Assembly: GCA_035279905.1 (NCBI GenBank)
Contig: DATEGZ010000217.1
Span: 1-64,000 of the forward strand
Direction of reading: 5' to 3'
Source of the DNA: DATEGZ01 sp035279905
GTDB taxonomy: Bacteria > Acidobacteriota > Vicinamibacteria > Vicinamibacterales > SCN-69-37
Length of the DNA: 64,000 nucleotides
Every line of letters begins with the position of its first letter. The first letter of the stretch is position 1. Both the position numbers and the translations under genes were made by a program. Positions 16,753-25,461 of the stretch are shown here, one piece after another. The notes beneath the pieces were generated by a model. That model made no database searches. It saw nothing but the letters and a program-made list of their open reading frames with translations, and had not been told where the DNA came from.

Positions 16753-18593
16753 ACCGCGCGGTGGACGGCCGGAGCGACGTCCGCATAGCCGCGCTGGCCC
16801 TGCTCTCAATCGCGCTGGCAGGCGGTTTGCGACTGACGCCGGGCATACCGGCGCATGTCGCCGAGTGGCCGCTCATCGCTGCAACGGCGGTGGGCGGCTT
16901 CTTGCTCGTCGTCGACCTGACTCGCCGCGTGCTGGCCGGCGAGCTCGGTTCGGACCTCCTCGCCGGTCTCGCGATCGTCACCGCCGTCCTTCTCGGTCAA
17001 TTCCTCGTGGCCGTCGTGATCGTCCTGATGCTTTCGGGCGGCCAGGCCCTCGAGCACTATGCAACGCGCCGTGCGTCGGCCGCGCTCGCCGCATTGGCGC
17101 GCCGCAACCCCAGCCACGCGCACCGCCGGCAGCAGGGCAACATCGAAGATGTACCGCTCGACGACGTCGCGGTCGGTGACGTCCTGGTGATCTTTCCGCA
17201 CGAGACGTGTCCCGTGGACGGCATCGTGCTCGAGGGCACGTCGACGATGGACGAGTCGTATCTGAGCGGCGAGCCGTTCGTCATTCGCAAGACCGTCGGC
17301 GCGCCAATCGTGTCCGGCGCGATCAACCAGCATGGGCTGCTGACCATTCGTGCCACGCGCCGCGCCGTGGACTCCCGCTACGCGCGGATCGTCGGCATCG
17401 TGCGCGAGGCTGAGGAGCGCCGGCCGCCGATGCGGCGTCTGGCCGATCGACTCGGCGCATGGTACACGCCGGCGGCCGTGGGCGTGGCCGCGGTGGCGTG
17501 GGGGGCGAGCGGTGACGTCAGTCGATTTCTCGCGGTGCTCGTGATCGCAACGCCCTGTCCGCTGCTGTTGGCGATTCCGGTGGCCATCATCGGCGCGATT
17601 TCGCTGGCGGCGCGACGGAGCATCTTGATCAGAGACGCGGCTCTGCTCGAACGCATCGAGTCGTGCCGCACGGTGATCTTCGACAAGACCGGCACGCTCA
17701 CGCTGGGCCGCCCCACCCTCACCGAGGTCTTCTGCGTTGGCGCAGTCGATCGAAGGCGCATCCTGAGTCTGGTGGCCAGCCTCGAGCAATTCTCACGGCA
17801 CCCGCTTGCGCCGGCCGTGCTGCGGGCGGCCGCGGATGAATCGGCGACGTTGCTGCCGGTCGCGGAGCTGACCGAGGAAGCGGGCGCCGGGCTCGACGGC
17901 GTGGTGAGCGGGCAGCGGCTGCGTCTGACGAGCCGGCGTGGCGCCGCGCTCGCCTGGCCGGATGATCTGCCGGGCGATGCGCAAGGTCTCGAGTGTGTTG
18001 TCGTGCTGGACGGGGCGATCGTGGCGCTCTTGCGGTTCCGCGATTCGCCGAGACATGACAGCGAATCATTTGTCGGACATCTGTCGCCCAGACATGGCGT
18101 GACGCGCGTTCTGCTGACCTCCGGCGACCGCGAGTCCGAGGTGCGGTACCTGGCCGGCCTCGTCGGCATCGCCGATGTGCGCGCCGGTCAAAGTCCAGAG
18201 GACAAGCTTGCGCTCGTCGAGGCCGAAATGCAGCGGCAACCGACGCTCTTTGTCGGCGACGGCCTGAACGACGCGCCGGCGATGACGGCCGCGACCGTGG
18301 CGGTCGCGCTGGGTTCGAGCCACGACGTGACGGGCGAATCCGCGCAGGCGGTCATCCTCGACGGCTCGCTCGCGAAGGTCGACGAGCTCATGCACATCGC
18401 GCAGCGCACGCGGCGCATCGCGCTCCAGAGCGCGGTGGGCGGCATGGCGCTCAGCCTTGTCGGGATGGCCGCGGCCGCGATCGGCTGGCTGCCAGCGCTG
18501 CCGGGTGCAGTCGCGCAGGAAGTCCTCGACGCGGCCGCCGTGCTCAACGCGTTGCGCGCGGCGCTGCCGCCAAAGGACTTGACGGACTACTGA
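16746..18593 (+). CDS. P1B-type heavy-metal-transporting ATPase without N-terminal metal-binding domain
   Basis: About 615 residues. Phosphorylation site DKTGTLT near residue 313, P1B-specific HP motif SRHPLAP, hinge VGDGLNDAPA, and transmembrane metal motif TPCPLL near residue 268 where copper pumps have CPC. TPC-type sequences mark a P1B group proposed for nickel, iron or related metals, but the cargo cannot be decided. No CXXC metal-binding domain, His-rich tail or haemerythrin domain is seen. Start uncertain: GTG 16746 overlaps the dehydrogenase stop, GTG 16761 is an alternative. Confidence 0.85.
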   Translation: MLNRAVDGRSDVRIAALALLSIALAGGLRLTPGIPAHVAEWPLIAATAVGGFLLVVDLTRRVLAGELGSDLLAGLAIVTAVLLGQFLVAVVIVLMLSGGQALEHYATRRASAALAALARRNPSHAHRRQQGNIEDVPLDDVAVGDVLVIFPHETCPVDGIVLEGTSTMDESYLSGEPFVIRKTVGAPIVSGAINQHGLLTIRATRRAVDSRYARIVGIVREAEERRPPMRRLADRLGAWYTPAAVGVAAVAWGASGDVSRFLAVLVIATPCPLLLAIPVAIIGAISLAARRSILIRDAALLERIESCRTVIFDKTGTLTLGRPTLTEVFCVGAVDRRRILSLVASLEQFSRHPLAPAVLRAAADESATLLPVAELTEEAGAGLDGVVSGQRLRLTSRRGAALAWPDDLPGDAQGLECVVVLDGAIVALLRFRDSPRHDSESFVGHLSPRHGVTRVLLTSGDRESEVRYLAGLVGIADVRAGQSPEDKLALVEAEMQRQPTLFVGDGLNDAPAMTAATVAVALGSSHDVTGESAQAVILDGSLAKVDELMHIAQRTRRIALQSAVGGMALSLVGMAAAAIGWLPALPGAVAQEVLDAAAVLNALRAALPPKDLTDY

Positions 18594-19393
18594 AACAGGA
18601 CCTGCGCCCGCTCGAACGCGCGACGCAGGTGATCGTCAAGTGGTTGCGCGCCCGGACAGGCCAGCTCGAGCATCACCCAGCCGCTGAAGTTGCGCGTCCG
18701 CAGCGAGTGCGCAATCTCGCCCCAGTCGATCAACCCGTCGCCTGGCGGCAGGTGGTCGTCCCACGTGCCGCGGTTGTCGTTGGCATGCACGTGCATCAGC
18801 CGCGCGCCGGCGACATCGACGAATCGCCGCCAGTGACCGCCGAGAAAGGTGTGACCCGTGTCCAGGCACACACCCACGGAGTCCGGGAGGCGATCGAGAA
18901 GGAACGCGAACTCATCCGGATGCCCACCGATGAGATGCGGCAGGGGCGATTCGACGACGAGCGTCAGGTCCGCGTGCGCGCACTCCTCCGCAAGGGCCGC
19001 CAGGCTGCGCGTCGCCTCGACGAGCCGCGCGTGCGCGTCGTGTTCATGGCGGGGCAGATCGGTTGGATGCACGACGACGAGGCGGCCACCGAGCCGCTTG
19101 AGCGCGCGTCCGGCCGTGAGCGCCGCGTCAATGGCGGCGCGGCGCCGCCCCGGGTCGGCATCGCCAAGCTCGAGCGATCCGCCGAACGGCGTGTGGATTG
19201 AGACGGCCTCGAGCGTCACTTCGCGCAGGCGCTGATCGAGGTCCCGGACCTGTGCGTCGCTCCACGGATCGAAGTGCCGGGGCGGCGTGCCGACCTCAAC
19301 GGCCCTCGCGCCCGCCGCGTGAATCGCGGGCAGCACGTCGACGATTGGACGGTCCGTGCACGCGCCCGTCGAGATTCCGAGCCGCCAGCTCAT
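18587..19393 (-). CDS. Sugar phosphate isomerase/epimerase-family TIM-barrel protein
   Basis: 268 residues, xylose-isomerase-like TIM barrel (AP endonuclease 2 superfamily): HTPFG, VVHPTDLP, VVESPLPH, CLDTGHTFLGG, HVHANDNRG and a final ELACPG carry the usual Glu/Asp/His metal ligands. Reaction unknown; the fold isomerises or epimerises sugars or cyclic polyols. The start overlaps the upstream primase-like gene by an ATGA, so the two are translationally coupled. The 3' end overlaps the convergent P-type ATPase by 7 bp. Confidence 0.85.
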   Translation of the reverse strand: MSWRLGISTGACTDRPIVDVLPAIHAAGARAVEVGTPPRHFDPWSDAQVRDLDQRLREVTLEAVSIHTPFGGSLELGDADPGRRRAAIDAALTAGRALKRLGGRLVVVHPTDLPRHEHDAHARLVEATRSLAALAEECAHADLTLVVESPLPHLIGGHPDEFAFLLDRLPDSVGVCLDTGHTFLGGHWRRFVDVAGARLMHVHANDNRGTWDDHLPPGDGLIDWGEIAHSLRTRNFSGWVMLELACPGAQPLDDHLRRAFERAQVLFQ

Positions 19394-20802
19394 GAGGTGA
19401 ACTTCGTCATCAGTCGATCTCGATCTTCTCGCAAATCGTGAGGGCACCCGCACCTCGGGCACACACCTTTTTCCTGCGACGACGTGCAGTTGAAATCGAT
19501 GAGCCGATCGGCCCCGGTGACGAGGAGTCCGGCGAAGACGCGGACGTCGAATTCGGCTCGCGTCCGCGCGTCGAGGCGACGCCAGCGATCGCTCCAGTGA
19601 TGGTCGCGCGCGTACTCCCGTTCGACGAGACGAGCGATGGCCGCGGCGGACCAGTCCCTCGCCATCAGGCCCCGCACGAGATCCTGCAAATACTCCGGCT
19701 TGAGCAGCAGATCGTTCGGTTGATCGAGCGGCCGGCGGATGCAGGGCGGCAGGCCATCCGGAATCTCCGGCCAGGGCTCGTCCAGCATTGCGCCGCACTC
19801 CCGAGTGAACGTCGCGTGGAAGCTGCCGAGCGGCGATCGGACATACCGCTCGAGGAGCGCGTCAACGCCGCGCGAGATGTCAGGCAGCACGCTGCGCGCG
19901 GTCGCCGACGCTTCCAGGCCGTCAGTGAGACTGCGGCCCGCGCGCAAGAACGCTTCAAGCGAGAGCGGCTCGCGAGGCATCGCCACGACGACCGGGCCGT
20001 TGGCGACGGCCGGGCCGAAGATGTCCGGCCGCGCGAGGTGGAACTGGTAAGTGCTGAAGGCCATCCGGACATGTCGCGCGTCGAGCGGATCTCCGGCGTG
20101 AGAGATGTCAACCGACACGCATTCGCGGCCGATGAATCCGCTGCCTACCGGCGTGCCGTTCAGGACGACGGGCACGAGGCTGGCCTGCTCGGCGTCTTTC
20201 AGAATCAGTTGCGCGACGTACTCGAGCACGAGCCCGAGTCCCGCGGCGGCCCTCGCATGCCACGTCGACATCGGAGCGGTCCCGGCGGACCGACACCGCC
20301 GAACGTGGCCGTCGTACCAGGACGGCGTCGCTGTCAGTCCGGCCAGGCGGTCGGCGACGGGCTGGTCGAGCGGGATTCGTCCGACGAAGTGATAGCCTCG
20401 GCCCGTGGCGGTGACGAGCGGGGTGAGACCCAGCTCGTTGAAGACGCGACAGCACGACTGGTATGCCTTCTCGAGCTTGAAGAACGTGTCGGTCGCGTGC
20501 GTGAACGGCTCGCCCGGATAGTCCAGGTTCTGGTAGTCGAGGTCGAGCAGAAAAATCAGCGCCGTGCGGTCCCAGAGCGAGCGCGCCACGTCGTACCCGC
20601 GCAGCGTGAGCGCCTCGAGTTGCGCGGCCGCGACGATCGACGCGTCGGACCAGGTCGGGTACGGCTGCGCCGATGAATCGAAGCCCGCGACGTAGACCGC
20701 GCTGACCTCGCCGCGCTCGTCCGTCAGATATTCGTTCAGGCGCGCGCGGATGCGCGGATCCTGGTAGTAGGCGACGACCGCGGCGCGCGGCGACGTTTCC
20801 AT
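19390..20802 (-). CDS. Uncharacterised protein with archaeo-eukaryotic primase (AEP)-like motifs and C-terminal zinc knuckle
   Basis: 470 residues, cytoplasmic. Three motifs in order look like the AEP/PrimPol catalytic core: LIFLLDLDY (D87, D89; the hhhDhD metal site), TATGRGYHFVG (G134-H138; the S/G-x-G-x-H site) and VSVDISHAGDP (D232), followed by RHVRMAFSTYQFH, reminiscent of the R...S.H segment of PriS. The C-terminus has a helical region (about 360-430) and CPRCGC (Cys ligands, perhaps with the Cys a few residues before). I infer a nucleotidyltransferase or primase-like fold; the function is unknown and the family may have lost primase activity. It overlaps the isomerase gene and follows a sugar nucleotidyltransferase gene by 18 bp. 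Confidence 0.6.
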   Translation of the reverse strand: METSPRAAVVAYYQDPRIRARLNEYLTDERGEVSAVYVAGFDSSAQPYPTWSDASIVAAAQLEALTLRGYDVARSLWDRTALIFLLDLDYQNLDYPGEPFTHATDTFFKLEKAYQSCCRVFNELGLTPLVTATGRGYHFVGRIPLDQPVADRLAGLTATPSWYDGHVRRCRSAGTAPMSTWHARAAAGLGLVLEYVAQLILKDAEQASLVPVVLNGTPVGSGFIGRECVSVDISHAGDPLDARHVRMAFSTYQFHLARPDIFGPAVANGPVVVAMPREPLSLEAFLRAGRSLTDGLEASATARSVLPDISRGVDALLERYVRSPLGSFHATFTRECGAMLDEPWPEIPDGLPPCIRRPLDQPNDLLLKPEYLQDLVRGLMARDWSAAAIARLVEREYARDHHWSDRWRRLDARTRAEFDVRVFAGLLVTGADRLIDFNCTSSQEKGVCPRCGCPHDLREDRDRLMTKFTS

Positions 20803-20820
20803 CGCGTCATCACACCCGCG

Positions 20821-21714
20821 TCACGCAGCCGAGTGCGCGACGAGGAGCGGCACGGAGGGGGCAGCCGACCAGGCACGCAACCGCCCGGGTGTTCCGAGAT
20901 CAGACCAGCCGATCGACGCAGGCCACACCACGAGGCCGAGGCCCGCCGCCACAGAGAGGATGTCGCTCGAGAAGTCGTAGAGCGGCAGGGTCGGATAGAT
21001 CCCGTCGAAGTAGCGCCGGCACGCCGCGGGCGCGAGGGACGTGGCCGGGGCGAAGATCGCGAACAACTCAGGAAGATGCCGCCGGTAGAGGTCGAGGAGC
21101 GCGCTCACGCGCCCGACGATCACCATGGTGCTCCACACGGCTCCGCTGCCCCAGAGTTCCTCGGCGCGCGCGGCAGACGGTTTCTCCACGAACGCGGCGA
21201 CGTCGACCACCGCTTCTGCCCGCGGGAAACGAGCGGGCAGGATCCAGCCGTAATCAGGCTGCGGCGACGCGGCTTCGACGCCGAGCAGCGCCACGCCGGC
21301 CGTGATCCGGGGCAGCGCCTCGATCGCACTTCGGAGACCTTCCCGGTAGGTCTCCGGCCTCCTGACCCCGTGGTCCGAGGGCGTCAGGATGACGATTGGG
21401 TCACGCGCTCTCGCAGCAATCGCCAACAACCCCAAGAGGACACCCGCAGCCGTTCCGCGATCCTCCGGCTGATAGACGATCTCGCCGAGCCGGTCGGGGT
21501 TTGCCAGGGATGTGACGAAAAGCTGATGCGATCGATCGACGATGGTGACGGTGCGGCGGGCCGGGACGATAGGGGTCAGTCGATCAAGCGTGTCTTCGAG
21601 GAGCGACGTCCGTCCTTGAGGTCTCCAAAACTGCTTCGGAACGCCGCCGGTGACAGGCGAGAGCCGCCGGCCTGCGCCGGCGGCCAGGACCAGGCTCCAT
21701 GCATCGGGTCGCAT
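20821..21714 (-). CDS. Mannose-1-phosphate guanylyltransferase-like sugar nucleotidyltransferase
   Basis: About 297 residues with a Rossmann-like NTP-transferase start, LVLAAGAGRRLSP...KQFW, PEDRGTAAGVLLGLL, ILTPSDHGV (metal Asp) and FVEKPSAARAEEL. These match mannose-1-phosphate guanylyltransferase (ManC/type II PMI-GMP N-terminal domain) without the isomerase domain. It makes NDP-sugar from sugar-1-phosphate. The start at 21714 (MRPDAWSLVLAAGAG) is chosen from the family N-terminus; there is no clear RBS. First gene of a three-gene operon with the primase-like and TIM-barrel genes. Confidence 0.82.
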   Translation of the reverse strand: MRPDAWSLVLAAGAGRRLSPVTGGVPKQFWRPQGRTSLLEDTLDRLTPIVPARRTVTIVDRSHQLFVTSLANPDRLGEIVYQPEDRGTAAGVLLGLLAIAARARDPIVILTPSDHGVRRPETYREGLRSAIEALPRITAGVALLGVEAASPQPDYGWILPARFPRAEAVVDVAAFVEKPSAARAEELWGSGAVWSTMVIVGRVSALLDLYRRHLPELFAIFAPATSLAPAACRRYFDGIYPTLPLYDFSSDILSVAAGLGLVVWPASIGWSDLGTPGRLRAWSAAPSVPLLVAHSAA

Positions 21715-21878
21715 GCAGCCGTGAAGTAGCAGAAGTGGTGCCACAGGTGTCACGCCGGTCGGGCGACCTGGCGCGCCCTGAATCGGCCCCGCCCGCGGAG
21801 AACTTCGTGGCGATCGCGGGTTTTCCCGCATCATCCGCGCCGACGAGCGCCGCGTCCCGTCGCGGTTCGCGGTGCCGA

Positions 21879-22868
21879 CTACCGCACGGTGAACTCAATC
21901 CGCCGGTTGCGGAAGCGACCCGCGTCGGTGTCGTTGCCCGCCACCGGCTTCGTGTCGCCGTAGCCCGTCGCCGTCAGCATGCCCGGGCTCACGCCCTGTT
22001 GCACCAGATACGCGCGCACCGCGTCGGCGCGCTGTTGTGACAACGTCCGGTTCGCGGCGGGATCGCCCGTGTTGTCCGTGTGGCCGCCGATGTCGACGAC
22101 GACGCCGGCCGGCGCGGCCTTGAACGCTGCGGCCGCCTTGTTCAGGAACTCATAGTTCTCGTTCGGAATCTGCGCGCTTCCGGTAGGGAAGTTGATGACT
22201 TCGAGATTGAGCGCGGTCACGAGCTCCTGCGCGGTGAAGCCGGGCCGCAGGGCGGCGAGCGCCGCGCTCGCACGCTGCGTCGCCAGCCGAAGCTGCTCGG
22301 CGACGTTGAACGCGGCGTTGTTCACGGTGCCGCGGTTCAAGAGCCACATGGCGAGCAGCAGCCCGAGGAGCAGCACGCCAAGAATCGGCCACAGATAGCG
22401 GCCCAGGCCGGCCTCCTGCGCCATCGTCCCCGCGGCCGAGACCGCCTGGCGCGCGCCGGCCGCCACCGCCGCGGGCGCCGCCGTGATGTACGACGTGAAT
22501 TCGGACGACAGCCGCGCCGGGATCGTGCCGCCCGGCGCCAGCCGGCCGACGATCTTCGGCAGCATCAGCGCGATGGCCGACGCCGCGGTCGAAAACGACA
22601 GCCCCGCTTTCTCGCCGATGCGGTCGATGGTCTGGTGGCCGAGCGCAGTCTCGACCGTGTCGGCGCTCACGGTCTTCGCGTCTCCGCTCAACCAGCTCGT
22701 CACGAGGCTGCCGAATCCAGATCGCCGGAAACGATCGAGAAACCCGCCGACGCCGCCCTCGTCCTGGTTGATGAACGACAGGAGGCCTGACAGGACGGTC
22801 TGGACGCTGTTGCTGCTGAGGCCGAGCTGGCTGCCGGTGTCGTTGATGACTGAGTCGAGCACGCCCAT
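21879..22868 (-). CDS. DUF937 (YidB-like) domain fused to OmpA-family peptidoglycan-binding domain
   Basis: 329 residues. Residues 1-130 are a YidB/DUF937-like helical domain (MGVLDSVINDTGSQLGLSS...), about 160-185 is a membrane helix, and about 215-329 is an OmpA-like domain with GGHTDNTGDP, LSQQRADAVRAYL and GYGDTKPVAGNDT...NRRIEF, which binds diaminopimelate in peptidoglycan. GGAGG precedes ATG 22868. The order suggests a cytoplasmic YidB part and a periplasmic wall anchor. Role in the envelope is inferred only. Confidence 0.85.
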   Translation of the reverse strand: MGVLDSVINDTGSQLGLSSNSVQTVLSGLLSFINQDEGGVGGFLDRFRRSGFGSLVTSWLSGDAKTVSADTVETALGHQTIDRIGEKAGLSFSTAASAIALMLPKIVGRLAPGGTIPARLSSEFTSYITAAPAAVAAGARQAVSAAGTMAQEAGLGRYLWPILGVLLLGLLLAMWLLNRGTVNNAAFNVAEQLRLATQRASAALAALRPGFTAQELVTALNLEVINFPTGSAQIPNENYEFLNKAAAAFKAAPAGVVVDIGGHTDNTGDPAANRTLSQQRADAVRAYLVQQGVSPGMLTATGYGDTKPVAGNDTDAGRFRNRRIEFTVR

Positions 22869-23138
22869 GGTTGCCTCCAATCGCACTCCAGGTGCTTCAC
22901 GACGGGAGCTGGGGCTGGGATGGGGTGTGCAAGTTCGACGCCCGTGCAGTGGCCGCGCTCCGCCACGCAAAGATCCATCGCCGCAATGGGTTGCCGGTGG
23001 GCGCCAGATCAGCCGGGCCGGGTCGGCCGGCGCGGCGCCGCGAGATGACGCGGATCACACGATCGGCGGGAGGGTCGTCAGCAGCTCAATCAGGCAGTCT
23101 TCAGACTGATTCGCTACAATCTGGGGCCGATACCTCTC
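22869..23138. other. Gene-free divergent intergenic region
   Basis: About 270 bp between the divergent OmpA-like and phosphatase genes. It holds the GGAGG of the leftward gene at its left edge and, on the right, an imperfect palindrome and a TACAAT hexamer (23115-23120) described separately. No open frame with protein-like composition is seen. Confidence 0.6.
23088..23111 (+). promoter_or_regulatory. Inverted repeat next to the phosphatase promoter
   Basis: AATCAG (23088-23093) and CTGATT (23106-23111) are perfectly inverted, and CAGTCT-TC-AGACTG inside is a second, overlapping palindrome. It lies just upstream of the -10-like TACAAT at 23115-23120, where a repressor or activator could sit. 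No matching regulator is known from the window. Confidence 0.35.
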
Positions 23139-23747
23139 TTGGTGGCACGTTTCACGGACACCCGACAGCGCCGATCGATCCTCAGGCGGAGCGCCGGGTT
23201 CACCGTGCTGGTGATCGCGCTGGCGGTCGGAGCGTCCGAGCTGAGACAGTTCTACGCGGCGTCCGACGAGAAGATCGACGTGCCCGGCATCGCGAACTTC
23301 GGTCGTTTGAGCCAGCACGTCTACCGTGGCGCCCAACCCCAGGTCGAGGCGTATCCGTCCCTGAAGGCGATTGGCATCGACACGGTCGTACGGCTGAGCA
23401 CCGGCGAAGAGTTCATCGCGGGCGAGCGCGAGCGCGTCGAGTCGCTCGGCATGCGGTTCGTGAGCCTGCCGTGGCGTACGGCGGACGTGCCCACCGGCGA
23501 TCAGGTCCAGGAGTTTCTGGAGCTCTTTCGGGAGCAGCCGGCGCGCACGATCTTCGTCCACTGCCGCGAGGGCGTCGATCGCACCGGCGTCATGATCGCG
23601 CTCTACCGCATCGCCATCGATCACTTCACCATGGAGCAGGCCGTGGCCGAGATGAAGGCCTTCCACTACCGCTACGTCTTCCATCCTCATCTCGAGGACT
23701 ACGTCGAATCGTTTGCGGCGCTCGCGCTCGCCGGCCGTACTCAGTAG
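23139..23747 (+). CDS. Membrane-anchored or secreted dual-specificity/tyrosine phosphatase
   Basis: About 202 residues. A basic N-terminus and one hydrophobic segment (residues 18-35) act as signal anchor; the rest is a Cys-based phosphatase with the P-loop HCREGVDRTG (C142-x5-R148) and a general-acid Asp upstream (RTADVPTGDQ). It removes phosphate from Tyr, Ser/Thr or a small molecule outside the cytoplasmic membrane. Start is TTG 23139 or GTG 23142; a TACAAT -10-like hexamer lies 18-21 bp upstream and no strong RBS is seen. Confidence 0.82.
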   Translation: MVARFTDTRQRRSILRRSAGFTVLVIALAVGASELRQFYAASDEKIDVPGIANFGRLSQHVYRGAQPQVEAYPSLKAIGIDTVVRLSTGEEFIAGERERVESLGMRFVSLPWRTADVPTGDQVQEFLELFREQPARTIFVHCREGVDRTGVMIALYRIAIDHFTMEQAVAEMKAFHYRYVFHPHLEDYVESFAALALAGRTQ

Positions 23748-23808
23748 CCGGCCTACGCTGCAATTCCTGTGTAAAGACGTCCAGGTAATCTTCAGGAATC
23801 AGCCGCAA

Positions 23809-24327
23809 TCAGACGCACACGCGCCGCATGACCACGCGAATCGCGGGATCGAGACCGCGGCGCGCCTCGTCGTCGACGAGAGCGCGCAGCGGCCGACTGA
23901 GCTCCGAGGCGGGGACCACCTCGAAGCCCAGGCGGGCGTAGAACGGCATGTTCCACGGCACATCACGATAGGTCGTCAGCGTGACCGCGCCATGGCCAGA
24001 GGTCGCGGCCCAGCGGCACACGTGCTCGACGAGCTTCGTGCCGACGCCGCGGCGTCCGTGATCCGGGTGCACGTCGAGCTCCTCGAGATGCGCCGCCTCC
24101 GGTTCGACGAGCCCGACCATGGCAAAACCGACCGGTGATTCCCCGGCGCGCGCGACCCACAACCGGCCCTCACGCTGAGCCTGGCGCAGCAGGTCCTCGG
24201 CTGTCGGCTGGTGGGGGACCGAATCGAAGATGGGCCCGGTGAAGAGCGTCACCGCGGCGACCTCGATGCCGGCCAGCCGCGGCAGATCTTCCGGCCGCGC
24301 GTCCAGAATCTCGTAGGCAGGCGCCAT
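23809..24327 (-). CDS. GNAT-family N-acetyltransferase
   Basis: 172 residues with the GNAT acetyl-CoA site HLEELDVHPDHGRRGVGTKL, then GAVTLTTY and PWNMPFYARLGFE. The full domain length is typical. Substrate unknown. It begins 3 bp after the upstream propeller gene ends, with no RBS of its own, so it is likely read on the same transcript. Confidence 0.9.
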   Translation of the reverse strand: MAPAYEILDARPEDLPRLAGIEVAAVTLFTGPIFDSVPHQPTAEDLLRQAQREGRLWVARAGESPVGFAMVGLVEPEAAHLEELDVHPDHGRRGVGTKLVEHVCRWAATSGHGAVTLTTYRDVPWNMPFYARLGFEVVPASELSRPLRALVDDEARRGLDPAIRVVMRRVCV

Positions 24328-24330
24328 CGC

Positions 24331-25419
24331 TCAGTTCCGTTCGTCGTCCCGCGGCGCGAGAATCGCGACGCCGTTGGCGTTGGGCACGCCGACCGTGATC
24401 GGTGCTCCCGCCGCCGTCAGCTCGCCGAACTGGTTGTACTGAAAGAGCGACACGTGAGACTGGCCCGCGCCGTGGTCGATCACCCCGAGCACGCCGGCGT
24501 CCGCGTCGACGTCGGCCGGCGCCCCGCCCGCGATGGTCGCGGCCACCGGGCTGTCCACGAACACGTTGTTCCCTGTGCCGACGATCCGGCTGATCGTGTG
24601 GCTGCCCGTGTTGGCCACGAACACGTACTTGCCGGCTCTCGTCATCCAGCACGACGCGGTCTGGCCGGCGTCGACGACCGCGGCAAACGCGTCGTCGCGG
24701 AACAACCCATCCTGATTCGAGTGCGCGAGCGTGATGAGCGCGGTGCCGTCGCTGTAGGTGGCGAAGCCGAACGGCGCCAGCGAGCCCGCAGGCGCACCAA
24801 CCGCCGTGGGCGCCGCGCCGATCACCCGGCCGTGATCGAGCGCAATGACGTCGATGGTGCCCGGATCCGGATCCGTCTTGAGCGTGACCAGGAGCCGCTT
24901 GTCGCCAAGCACGCCGACCTGGCCCGTGCTCCCGGCCGGAGGAATTCCGCCGCCTGCGAGCGCCAGGCCGGTCGTGCCGTCGAGCCAATCCACCGATCGC
25001 TCGTGCACCACGAACGAGTCGACGCTCGTCGCGCCGGCGACGTACATGTGATCGTTGCCGAAGTCGATGCTGACGGGCGCGCTCGTGGTCGAGACGACGC
25101 GATCGAAGCGCAGCGCGTCGCCGTCGCGCTTGAAGAGCGCCACGGTGTTCGATCCGTTGTTGACGACGGCGACGAGCGCGTCGTCGAGCTGCTTGATGCC
25201 TCGCGCGTTGTTGCCGACGCCGCCCTGGCCGTGGGTCGACAGTGTTTGCACCAGCACGTGACTGTCTGCGTCGTAGACCTTGATCTCGTTGTCTTTCTGA
25301 TCGTTGGTCATCGTGACGACGAGCGTGCGCCGATGACCGTTCGCATGAAGGCCGGTCGCGCCGGCGGCGAGCGCGAGGCCCGTGGTAGAGATGATGAACA
25401 AAAGCGGCAATCTGGACAT
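24331..25419 (-). CDS. Secreted beta-propeller (lactonase-like) protein
   Basis: 362 residues with a signal peptide (MSRLPLLFIISTTGLALAA) and repeated blades such as NEIKVYDADSHVLVQTL, ALVAVVNNGSNTVALF, KYVFVANTGSHTISRI. This pattern belongs to YncE/6-phosphogluconolactonase-like propellers that are exported; no catalytic residues can be assigned. The ATG 25419, preceded by GAGGAG, is preferred to an ATG six codons upstream. Confidence 0.78.
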   Translation of the reverse strand: MSRLPLLFIISTTGLALAAGATGLHANGHRRTLVVTMTNDQKDNEIKVYDADSHVLVQTLSTHGQGGVGNNARGIKQLDDALVAVVNNGSNTVALFKRDGDALRFDRVVSTTSAPVSIDFGNDHMYVAGATSVDSFVVHERSVDWLDGTTGLALAGGGIPPAGSTGQVGVLGDKRLLVTLKTDPDPGTIDVIALDHGRVIGAAPTAVGAPAGSLAPFGFATYSDGTALITLAHSNQDGLFRDDAFAAVVDAGQTASCWMTRAGKYVFVANTGSHTISRIVGTGNNVFVDSPVAATIAGGAPADVDADAGVLGVIDHGAGQSHVSLFQYNQFGELTAAGAPITVGVPNANGVAILAPRDDERN

Positions 25420-25461
25420 GACGTTCTCCTCGAACATCAGAAATGTCCGAGGACGCCGCGA

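Noticed and set aside
18587..19798. 403-codon version of the TIM-barrel isomerase
   Set aside because: The extra N-terminal 135 codons overlap the primase-like gene and are Arg-rich; the ATG at 19393 matches the family start.
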